Shown piece after piece: positions 18,001 through 24,025 of a stretch of 43,949 nt of DNA. The stretch spans positions 1 through 43,949 of IMG/VR virus record IMGVR_UViG_3300020437_000014; one strand, written 5' to 3'. A program made the position numbers and the translations under genes. Numbering within the stretch: the stretch's first letter is position 1; every line of letters starts with the position of its first letter. A model generated the notes under the pieces. It saw nothing but the letters and a program-made list of their open reading frames with translations. It was not told the DNA's origin and made no database searches. This DNA is from a virus.

Positions 18001-19341
18001 ATCAACTGTAAGTTCGGTATAATTATTATATCCTGAGGCAGGAACTGTTGATAAACCTTCAACATAGAAATTTGAAGTTGCTGATATTGATAAATTTCCA
18101 TTCGATATAGTACCCGAATTCGTGTGGGAAATATTGAATTCCGAATTCTGAATCACATCACCAACCGACAATCTGCTGAAGTTAGTGTTGGTGGGGAATG
18201 AGAGGACTTTATTTCCTGTTGTTGGACGAGTGCGAATGCCCTCATCAATCAATAGTTTGCCGTCAACTTCAACAGCCGTCAGATATGGTCCGTATTGCGA
18301 TGCGTTACATATTAACGAAATACTAGACAAAGATCCACCAATATCAGCAGCCGGAATAGTTATAGGCTGTCCATACCCAGTGCTCGCGGGTAAGAAGCTA
18401 CTACTTCCATTAACTTTCATCCCATAAGTCGAACTATCGGTATCATTAAGGCCGTAAAGGACTACAGACTCGTTTACAGTTATGGGTGAAGGGGGCGTCC
18501 AAGTCATGGTTTGGCTTGGGTTGGGAAATGCATGTCCATTAGGGCTGGTGCTTATAACACCATCAAATGCTTTACTCCAATCTCTAACACCATAATGAGT
18601 GCCAGTACCAAAACTACTCCAAACCTGACTGTCATCAATTGCGTCAATCAGGAGTTTCCCATTGACTTCGACCGCGTATAAACCAGTATAGTCGACATTA
18701 TTATTTACTATTCCAATACTTGTAATTTCTGTTTCTCCTGTGATTGTGTGCCATCCAGCAGAAGTGCCGACTTGAGATGTATAGTCGTTGCCATTAACAA
18801 AGAAACTGGATTGAGATCCGGCTTTTATAGCATAAACTCTTAAACCACTTGTTAATGGTATAGAACCTCCAGGTAAGGTTATAGTCAGGGGGTTCTCAAT
18901 AGGTGCATAAACTATGTTTGAAAGATCGCCATTAAAAGCATTCGTAACTGGATATCCAGAATAACCATCCGAACTTGATCCCCCACTCCAAACCTGACTT
19001 TCATTCCATGCGCTTTCATCAGCAACACTCTGAATATCGTCAGTGTCTTTGGCAAGCGTGCCTGCTTCTCCTACTGCAGTGATAACACTAGATAGAGGTT
19101 CATACTGATCAAACTCAGTAATACCAGCACCATTGATGGGTGTAAGGACTTCAACGGGAGGGACAATCAAACCGTTGGGTCCAGTACTTATATACTGTGC
19201 TTCTACTTTGTATTGAACCCCACCGCGTTCTACGAGTAGGATATCGTCGTCGTTTAGTGTGCTCATTTGATCGTAGGTAATTTGGTGAAGGTTTCCGTTG
19301 CGTTCAACAAGAAGTAGGTCAGAGTCATTTATGGTACTCAT
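12070..19341 (-). CDS. Giant modular tail adhesin (2423 aa), first cassette copy
   Basis: The largest gene in the window and a paralogue of 3089-8938. Residues 1-50 hold two DxDLLLVER repeats; 55-115 match the paralogue. SQVWS...VDGKLLID modules occupy about 114-234, 237-362, 599-748 and 751-880; related modules occur later, from about 1198 and again near the C-terminal third (QSQTWS ... IFVDGKALIDP). SPRY-like domains lie at about 410-575 (AGDVLGIAIDS, FYKNGALQG) and in the second half (GKWYFEVEM, GDVIGVAFDSDTG, YYKNGV). A LamG/concanavalin-like domain lies at about 990-1165 (KSLRFNSADV, TWTWSSWVK, YIGRQTDS, LADVYFIDGQ), a form frequent in marine phage fibres. The FN3-like C-terminus matches the paralogue closely. 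The ATG overlaps the upstream stop (ATGA). Adhesin function is inferred. Confidence 0.88.
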   Translation of the reverse strand: MSTINDSDLLLVERNGNLHQITYDQMSTLNDDDILLVERGGVQYKVEAQYISTGPNGLIVPPVEVLTPINGAGITEFDQYEPLSSVITAVGEAGTLAKDTDDIQSVADESAWNESQVWSGGSSSDGYSGYPVTNAFNGDLSNIVYAPIENPLTITLPGGSIPLTSGLRVYAIKAGSQSSFFVNGNDYTSQVGTSAGWHTITGETEITSIGIVNNNVDYTGLYAVEVNGKLLIDAIDDSQVWSSFGTGTHYGVRDWSKAFDGVISTSPNGHAFPNPSQTMTWTPPSPITVNESVVLYGLNDTDSSTYGMKVNGSSSFLPASTGYGQPITIPAADIGGSLSSISLICNASQYGPYLTAVEVDGKLLIDEGIRTRPTTGNKVLSFPTNTNFSRLSVGDVIQNSEFNISHTNSGTISNGNLSISATSNFYVEGLSTVPASGYNNYTELTVDSVSGNSLMGFAVGDASTSIISGLGSYVTYRENGAIIKYPGNQTLGSVASYTAGDVLGIAIDSTNVKFYKNGALQGAYTHGLTGEYFVTGFGANQHYQGTTTTKLTANFGATDFVHTPPTGYSALGTQIIAIEADATPPTITVSGGTWDTTNQSQVWSNWSAETGSLYLDGRRVSAFNGDFTNIGPGAFAGNPNVIQWNGNIEWTDKIEIMVANQAANTSGVIGPWFFEFIHAGGTLRIDSSNWTGHNSTDAEISAGTIPFFDFTSQLVSPLTRIRVSNGTGSQHAPSIGAVKADGKLLVDAIEDSQVWSNNAVTTGNSGNWTDLSNLFNGNLSNYAHANINASPVVVTLTFDPPLPATSGVKVYGGMTNSNVIWRVNDEANAPFNSANYNSVENFYSFTGDVSSITIGNSDGTNNSSGLYLYGVEVDGKRLIEPGIRDFGDSSLSSSIPYEKSLTFTDDTQLANMVGPIEMTDANGDVVTPVSDTIANVSGNTLTLASDTNLAYFQPGDEVQTGVQVVSVDEAAPSITVDGGSWYGADGTGGTYEISKSLRFNSADVASLSKEFSSAGNRKTWTWSSWVKISATGYHNLFANLESNTNGLYVYFYDNKLYIEDYQLSNGANLNVDASFGDYADWVHIVIAYDTTQANDVDRVKVYVNGEQRTVNGGFPAQNQDGQWNQGSRTHYIGRQTDSVTNYTLDAYLADVYFIDGQALAPTAFGKVDNNNVWQAKAASIPSLNNGTTWSSSSYNAVTGTTGSTDMTNAFDGDLSTFTSLGSGDGSTTATAVFTPPSPITVNTGVRVYIGVDRGQKISVNGSQTNASVSAGWNNVSFTGTLTSLSIGPTNAGSSSNIAAIEIDGVVLVDGATAYGTNGFHLDFSDSSSTSTLGYDANGTVTTGNSGPWASGFSSGTVSSGDTHSTNANTNTLNIDTAALGAYDITITKTGGANDIYLSTSDTNSGYNFLENNLTTVRITNTGTPSHSFSRWVQIAGSGGGNVTVSITGTANGTITGNNWTVNNLTATTSTATYNSTYGSGIIASQAEKVFDGDPSTYGVANSDFVGFNYSGTSLLFKIENSSSSDRYFLVQPWVSGTVSNSGTFGGQSVGTVSGNQWTIPANSTGTAVFTFPSGYDGYGRLFPSNSGADQRIYYMVAGPADGGDIDSLADTPTSNYATLNPLFGGQNSPVLSNGNLTYSHQTGVMIATMPFGKTGKWYFEVEMVGSNAGIGIALNGVPSNQYLGYDTNSWTYYSNMNNTSGGIYTNYNSNGTIIPYGSGYTSGDVIGVAFDSDTGELSYYKNGVSQGVAFTGFNDGRDYFPAVGSGSFSGNLNFGQRPFVYDAPSGYKALTTANMTEPTIKDGSKYFDTVTYSGTGGPQNIDGMAFSPDLVWIKTSSPANDHVLIDTVRGPGKRLFSNLTQSESDQPTSLSSFNSDGFTLGSHTSVNQASHSYVAWAWDAGDTTETIAVGGLNSSAYDQSQTWSTYGTFTGNFSQGGNIYNWVGVFNDGELYNDYGSMYLLDGTGKWTLTNPIACNSEVKFYMHTATSFTINEGLSDEITSTSTGSGYHYHSIPFTGDIASIKVNTAGTYLIRIFVDGKALIDPTISMPNVPSLGSQVRANPEAGFSIVTFTDYTFYTDYTLAHGLNDTPKFIIARDSTLTSQWAVYHSDLTSGHNLYLNQTAASGTRATGNIFVGDPTSSVFTYRSNNGGSPHNGVAYCFAPVEGYSAMGSYTGNGSTDGPFVYTGFKPAFLMIKNTGGDDWYIYDNERSNTKPLFPNGNYAEQPDDRPVEFLNNGFKIRYNQFFNATNANMIYMAFAEHPENTTPEVDTSGETQVALDPLAAIATDILEINGTTMYLNGATGPWRTGLSIEGSQINAAPPGPSEITFTSQNQGTPVFSGVDATLASRTWTLESGASATGPWTLVDTYSDFGVLNTQTGATPWTENKPTLQPNTYYRIKVQYNSTNADSVESVYNTFKTGDE
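19057..19134. repeat. 78-bp perfect repeat, copy 2 (partner 8612-8689)
   Basis: Identical over 78 bp to 8612-8689 in the paralogous adhesin. It encodes the GITEFDQYEPLSSVITAVGE-type segment in both proteins. Confidence 0.9.
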
Positions 19342-19709
19342 GGCAGTGCTGGTAAGGAGGACAGACTAAGTGCAGCATTAGCAATTTTTGTATCAACTTC
19401 AGTAGATGTATTATAAGCACTCAAATCAACTGTAGAAGTAGCGGGACTTGCCTCGATCCACTGTTTTGCTGCAGTATCTGGATCAGCATAAAGAACATAT
19501 AAACTTGCGTCGTCTGAGGAACTATTCCACCAGAGAGCACCTTCTTCTAAAGATGTCGTATCTGGTGCAGATTCTCCAACAGTGATAGATGCACTACCAC
19601 TAATAGGTGATCCATCTGGTAATTGGAAAGAATTTGCAGTAACAGTTCCAGTTACATTGATATTTTGACTATTATCAATAACTGTTTGTCCCTGGATTTT
19701 AATTGCCAT
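19338..19709 (-). CDS. Adaptor-like structural protein with EGALWWNSS module
   Basis: A 123-residue protein (MAIKIQGQTVIDNSQNINVT, then VTANSFQLPDGSPISG), a start common among phage fibre proteins that carry short beta-strand repeats. Its second half (SITVGESAPDTTSLEEGALW, then WNSSSDDASLYVLYADPDT and a DTKIANAALSLSSLPALP end) is nearly the same as the C-terminus of 20449-21960 and related to 8945-9283. It precedes the 2423-residue adhesin with a 4-nt ATGA overlap, so the two are translated together. A TATAAATA promoter lies 34 nt upstream. It may be a small docking or adaptor subunit for the adhesin, inferred from position. Confidence 0.82.
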   Translation of the reverse strand: MAIKIQGQTVIDNSQNINVTGTVTANSFQLPDGSPISGSASITVGESAPDTTSLEEGALWWNSSSDDASLYVLYADPDTAAKQWIEASPATSTVDLSAYNTSTEVDTKIANAALSLSSLPALP

Positions 19710-19743
19710 TTTCGTTCTCTTGGGTTACTAGGCACTACTTTTT

Positions 19744-19751
19744 TATTTATA
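19744..19751 (-). promoter_or_regulatory. Late promoter TATAAATA
   Basis: An exact T4-type late-promoter octamer on the minus strand in the 54-bp gap between genes, 34 nt upstream of the ATG at 19709. It would drive the first adhesin cassette (19338-19709, 12070-19341, 11888-12073). Confidence 0.75.
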
Positions 19752-19763
19752 GAATTGAGTCAC

Positions 19764-20423
19764 TTATGGTTTATTAATTATACTGACAGACAGACTGCCA
19801 GTGTCAATTGCATTACCAGTATTTGTATCAGAAATTGTGAACTCGCAGTGATCTGTATGTCTGGTAATGCCAATTGCAGACACATCATGATCCATAATAT
19901 TTGCATTAACAATGTAGTCATATTGGGAACCAAAACTGGAATCAAAAACCACTCGATATGTTCCAGATGATTGTTGAGAAACTGTAATTCCAGAGGTTCC
20001 AGTCCATGATGGAGAAGATCCAAGAAGTACTTCACCAACAATTTGAATGTCGGTTCCAAATGTATTATATGTTGTCCCCAGAATAATAGCAGAAAAAGAT
20101 AATCCTGCAGCTGGCGGCGTAGAAAATATTAAATTAGATCCAGAAACAGAATAATCACTTGATGGATCTTGTATTACACCACCCAAATTTAATCGAATCA
20201 ATTTTGATGACTCTGGATATATCACTTGTGTATCAGAAGTAATCGCAAATGATGTATTAACTCCATTAAATGAAGAAGAAATATCATCAATCACTTTTAT
20301 ATGTGAAGAACTTGTTTGAGGAACGCTCTTCCAAACACTTCCATTCCACTCATAAAAATACTGAGCGGTAGAATTATAATAAACTTGACCAATGAATGGT
20401 GAACTTGGAAAATTTAACGACAC
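19764..20423 (-). CDS. Tail fibre-like structural protein
   Basis: A 219-residue protein that starts with GTG at 20421-20423, preceded by AAGGAGT about 11 nt upstream. The N-terminus (LNFPSSPFIGQVYYNSTAQY, then FYEWNGSVWKSV) is the general 'P..P..G..y......y.WNG..W' module of phage fibres, also present in variant form in 8945-9283 and 9715-11769. Residues about 45-120 (FNGVNTSFAIT, LIRLNLGGVIQDPSSDY, LIFSTPPAAG) match a common phage fibre domain with the pattern F.G..T.F...lNGv.q.P..dY.v....i.Ft..P..G. The rest is beta-rich with no known motif. It sits between two other fibre genes and is likely a minor fibre or baseplate-attached structural protein. Confidence 0.8.
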   Translation of the reverse strand: MSLNFPSSPFIGQVYYNSTAQYFYEWNGSVWKSVPQTSSSHIKVIDDISSSFNGVNTSFAITSDTQVIYPESSKLIRLNLGGVIQDPSSDYSVSGSNLIFSTPPAAGLSFSAIILGTTYNTFGTDIQIVGEVLLGSSPSWTGTSGITVSQQSSGTYRVVFDSSFGSQYDYIVNANIMDHDVSAIGITRHTDHCEFTISDTNTGNAIDTGSLSVSIINKP

Positions 20424-20445
20424 TTTTTAGATGACTCCTTCTTAT

Positions 20446-20453
20446 TATTTATG
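20446..20453 (-). promoter_or_regulatory. Late-promoter-like octamer CATAAATA
   Basis: One base from TATAAATA on the minus strand. It overlaps the stop codon of the upstream gene (20449-20451) and lies 23 nt from the GTG at 20423. Confidence 0.55.
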
Positions 20454-21960
20454 GAAGTGTTGGAAGAGAGGCTAAACTCAGAGCAGCATTTGCTATTTTA
20501 TTGTCAACTATAGTGTTAACTTCAGCAGTGGTGCTATAATTAGACATATCAACAGTAGTAGTAGCAGGACTTGCTTCAATCCACTGTTTTAATCCAGTAT
20601 CTGGATCTTGATAAAGGACATATAAACTTGCATCACCTGCAGAACTATTCCACCAGAGAGCACCTTCTTGTAAAGGGGATGTGTTTGGAGCATTTTCAGA
20701 AACAGTTATTGATGTGCTACCAGAAACATTATTATTACCAGAAGAACTAGCAGGAGCTGCATCAACCCAGAAAGCATCAGTGCCGACACCAAGTTCAGTT
20801 TCATCATAGTAAATAAAAGTTCTACCTATTTCACTATGAAACCAAAGGTCACCAAGATTTGGATCTTCGGGAGCACTGTTTGAAACTTCTACATTTGCTC
20901 CTCCTCCGCCACCGCGAAAGAAAATAGTTCCGACACCAACATTCGAATCAAAATATGAAGTGCTAACACCAGGACCAGCAAAATTAAGAATCGTGGCACC
21001 ATATGAAATAGGTCCACCACCAGTCTGAATGCCAACTCCACGAATTACATTCTCAAGATGTGTTCCGTCTCCATAGAAATAACTTGCGGTGATGATACCA
21101 GTCGTATTCAGATCTTGACTGATTGGTGATGTAGTATTACCGACTAAAAGGTCACCAGATACTCTAGGAAGTATTACATCTGGATTACCACTAAATTCTG
21201 CATGAGGGGGAGACTTTAATCTTACTCTATGAAGATTGTTGACTTCACAATAAAAATCAATTCTACCAGGCGCTGTATCATCACTTCGAATCTCTACTTG
21301 ATTCGTTAAAGTTGATACACCAGAAACACTAAGTGTATTTAATAAAGTATGATTTGGAACATCAAGGTTTTGTGTTGTTGTAATACCACTTATACTGAGG
21401 TTTCTTCCATTAACCTCATCATAGACAACATCACCAACTACATTTAAATTTCCATCAACGTACAGATCACTTCCAAAAGATCCAATACCCGTAAATGTTG
21501 ATATACCAGAAACACTTAAAAGATTAATACTTGTTTGTCCAGAGATATCCGCATGTCGAGCATTTAATTCGTCAAATGTTAGATCATCGCCTACATGCAA
21601 ATCACCAGTAATTCTTGCATCACCGTAAACATATAATGAAGTTTGTCCTGTAGAAACTGGAGCACGAACATCTAATAAGTATTCCGGTGTTGAGTTTCCA
21701 ATACCAATAAAGTTTTCAATACCAGGAGTTGCAATAACATTCAGTACTGTTCCACCCAGACCAACCTGAAGATTATCCGCAATAGTAGTAATACCTGCGA
21801 CATAAGCATCAGTAACTCCAATGCCGCCAAAAACATGAAGAAGATGATCTTTAGGAGATGTTGTTCCAACACCAACTCTACCTTCTAGTGCGTCTGCAAA
21901 AATTAGATTATCACTAACCTGTAATCCATTTTTAACGACAAAATTCTTGTTGACTGCCAT
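20449..21960 (-). CDS. Tail fibre-like structural protein (503 aa) with VGVGTTSP and EGALWWNSS modules
   Basis: N-terminus MAVNKNFVVKNGLQVSDNLI, then RVGVGTTSPKDHLLHV, a start typical of phage long-fibre and trimeric spike proteins. Residues about 40-330 are repeated beta-strand units such as 'TGDLHVGDDLTFDELNARHA DISG', 'DLYVDGNLNVVGDVVYDEVN' and 'SVSGISTFTGIG', which suggests a triple-stranded beta-helix or shaft. A GDLWFHSEIGRTFIYYDE module lies at about 385. The C-terminus carries EGALWWNSSAGDASLYVLYQ and DNKIANAALSLASLPTLP, shared with 19338-19709. The upstream TATAAATA is 33 nt from the ATG. It is probably a shaft-forming fibre. The sharing of its C-terminus with a free-standing small protein suggests duplication and fission of a terminal domain. 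Confidence 0.83.
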   Translation of the reverse strand: MAVNKNFVVKNGLQVSDNLIFADALEGRVGVGTTSPKDHLLHVFGGIGVTDAYVAGITTIADNLQVGLGGTVLNVIATPGIENFIGIGNSTPEYLLDVRAPVSTGQTSLYVYGDARITGDLHVGDDLTFDELNARHADISGQTSINLLSVSGISTFTGIGSFGSDLYVDGNLNVVGDVVYDEVNGRNLSISGITTTQNLDVPNHTLLNTLSVSGVSTLTNQVEIRSDDTAPGRIDFYCEVNNLHRVRLKSPPHAEFSGNPDVILPRVSGDLLVGNTTSPISQDLNTTGIITASYFYGDGTHLENVIRGVGIQTGGGPISYGATILNFAGPGVSTSYFDSNVGVGTIFFRGGGGGANVEVSNSAPEDPNLGDLWFHSEIGRTFIYYDETELGVGTDAFWVDAAPASSSGNNNVSGSTSITVSENAPNTSPLQEGALWWNSSAGDASLYVLYQDPDTGLKQWIEASPATTTVDMSNYSTTAEVNTIVDNKIANAALSLASLPTLP

Positions 21961-21992
21961 TTGGGTTCACTCTCCCCCAATATATTTTTTAT

Positions 21993-22000
21993 TATTTATA
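21993..22000 (-). promoter_or_regulatory. Late promoter TATAAATA
   Basis: An exact T4-type late octamer on the minus strand, directly after the stop codon at 22001-22003 and 33 nt upstream of the ATG at 21960. Confidence 0.75.
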
Positions 22001-24025
22001 TTACCAATCAGCAACCCATCGAGAGTCATTTATAAATCTTCCATCACTTGGAGTAATGGTCAAATCATCAAAATCATTATCACCACCATCCTCTATCTTC
22101 AGAGTGTTTCCATCAAGTGTTCGACTGAGTTCCTGACCAGTGCTTGATGTTGAACTTGAGAACACATATACAGCATCCTTAGAAATCTGTGATGTTAAAC
22201 TTGCACTATTTGGACCCCAAGTTAATGATGATGGACCAATACCACTCTCCTTTGTAAAAGTGATGGTGTTTTCATTACCGGTACTTCTTGAAACATTCCA
22301 AGTTACTGTTCTTTCTCTCGACATTGGAGCACCAGATGCAGGTGGAATATATGGTGGGTAGTTATTATCCGGTGAGGTTGTAAATGCTTCGATTGTAATA
22401 AATGAAACATCATCATTACCACCCAACTCTGTACCTCCAGGAAGTTCCAAACTATTCAGAAGTTCAATTTCACTAGATGCATAACCAGAAGCGCCTCCAC
22501 CACCTGCACCATCACCCAATGCACCAGATCCACCTCTTGCTCCAGCTCCACCACCACCTTGATTACCACTAGCAGCACCACCGTTGTTTCGGAATCCCTG
22601 ACCAGACTTATATCCGCGAATCAATATAGAGGTTTGATTATCAGGAACTCCACCAGCACTATAAAATCTAACATTCCCCACATCTTCACAAGGTGTCTTT
22701 CCCTGAATATGCCAGTACTTACCTAATGTACATCCACCAAGTTTACCTCCACCAGAACTTCTAGAGTCAAATTGATTGTATGCAGTTCTTCCTGCTTGAG
22801 TATAACCAGCAACACCTAAATTGTCAACAGAAAAAAACTCTCCACCAATTCCATGATTTCTTCCTTTACCATCTTCTCCAGCGATTTGCAATCCACCACC
22901 ATCACCACCACGACCATTAGTACCGGCACCACCCCCACCACCACAAACAGCAATCACAGTTGCCTTACGATAGATAACAGCAAGTCCTCCACCTCCATTA
23001 TTTCCACCCTTTGGTCCTCCGCCTTGAAAAGAGTTCACACCAAGTTTAATGACATACTCAGTATCTTTTATCATTCTCATTTTAAATACTGAAATTCCAC
23101 CATTTCCTCCACGATAATTTCCGCGATCAGCACCAGCAGCTGCACCAAGTGTAATCTTTACATCTACGTCTTTTTCTGGAGGATAAACAACAACTGTACG
23201 AGACTTTACATTTGCATCAGCACGGAACGATAAATGCCCTCCGGCAACCAAGTTTCTAGATCCCACCAAAACACTACCACCAGAACCAGCACCAAATCTT
23301 TCATAATTGAGAACAACTCTTGCTGGTGTAATATCCAACTTTGCTTCAGTTGTTGTAAGAATACCTGGTTGTGCATTAGAATGAGAGACTGTACAAAAAA
23401 CTCTCTCCAGTGCAGGTATGCTCCTTGTAATTCTCAGTTCTTTTGTCTGAGATCCGATGATAGAACTTGCATCATCAACTAAAGGTTGACCATTCAAACT
23501 CCATTGATATGATAGTTTAGATTCAGATCCATCAGATGTTTCCGCGTCAACGTTAAAAACTGCTGGAATGTTTTCAACGACTGTTAAATCTTTAGGTTGA
23601 TTTGTAATCTCAAAAGTCGGAAATACTGTAATAGTTGCAGTATTGGAATCAAGTGGTTCATTGTATGCATTTCCAGTTGTACCACTTTCATATGCAGATG
23701 GAATATAATCGGCACGAACAAAAACATTAATTCCGTTATCATCAGGATTTTTTAATCCAGATAGTGTCAACGTAGTGCTTGCGGAACCAGTTACATTAAC
23801 ACTATCAGTTAGAAGTTCTCCATTTCGATACCAACGATATGCAATATATCCACTATTTTCGTTTCTAGATTGTTGATCTTCTGGAAATATAGCAGTGGCA
23901 ATACCAATAAGAGAAACCACACCAGAAGCAACACTAGTAGCAGCTCCTATTGGTTGTTGTATAAAAGAAAGTTCTGGACCGTTAAGATCCAGAGAAGTTG
24001 GAATTCTAGGAAACAATCCACTCAT
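22001..24025 (-). CDS. Ig-like and glycine-rich virion adhesin-like protein (674 aa)
   Basis: Residues about 15-135 and 140-235 are two Ig-like domains (YIAYRWYRNGELLTDS ... STTLTLSGL; LSYQWSLNGQPLVDD ... RVFCTVSH). Residues about 240-540 form a glycine-rich domain with runs such as GGGPKGGNNGGGGLAVI, CGGGGGAGTNGRGGDGGG and GNQGGGGAGARGGSGALG. They are reminiscent of the glycine-rich loops that determine host range in T-even gp38 adhesins and of glycine-rich lectin-like domains. Several cysteines (CGG, GCTLG, PCEDVG) are included. The last ~100 residues (PPYIPPASGAP onward) form a beta-rich tail. The ATG overlaps the stop of 24022-29922 by 4 nt, so it is translationally coupled to that fibre and may be its tip. 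Homology to gp38 is not claimed, only composition. Confidence 0.8.
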   Translation of the reverse strand: MSGLFPRIPTSLDLNGPELSFIQQPIGAATSVASGVVSLIGIATAIFPEDQQSRNENSGYIAYRWYRNGELLTDSVNVTGSASTTLTLSGLKNPDDNGINVFVRADYIPSAYESGTTGNAYNEPLDSNTATITVFPTFEITNQPKDLTVVENIPAVFNVDAETSDGSESKLSYQWSLNGQPLVDDASSIIGSQTKELRITRSIPALERVFCTVSHSNAQPGILTTTEAKLDITPARVVLNYERFGAGSGGSVLVGSRNLVAGGHLSFRADANVKSRTVVVYPPEKDVDVKITLGAAAGADRGNYRGGNGGISVFKMRMIKDTEYVIKLGVNSFQGGGPKGGNNGGGGLAVIYRKATVIAVCGGGGGAGTNGRGGDGGGLQIAGEDGKGRNHGIGGEFFSVDNLGVAGYTQAGRTAYNQFDSRSSGGGKLGGCTLGKYWHIQGKTPCEDVGNVRFYSAGGVPDNQTSILIRGYKSGQGFRNNGGAASGNQGGGGAGARGGSGALGDGAGGGGASGYASSEIELLNSLELPGGTELGGNDDVSFITIEAFTTSPDNNYPPYIPPASGAPMSRERTVTWNVSRSTGNENTITFTKESGIGPSSLTWGPNSASLTSQISKDAVYVFSSSTSSTGQELSRTLDGNTLKIEDGGDNDFDDLTITPSDGRFINDSRWVADW

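Noticed and set aside
12070-19341. Frameshift or fusion error producing the 2423-residue gene
   Set aside because: The frame is open from a coupled start to a normal stop, domains are in the same order as in the 1949-residue paralogue, and no abrupt change in composition was noticed.
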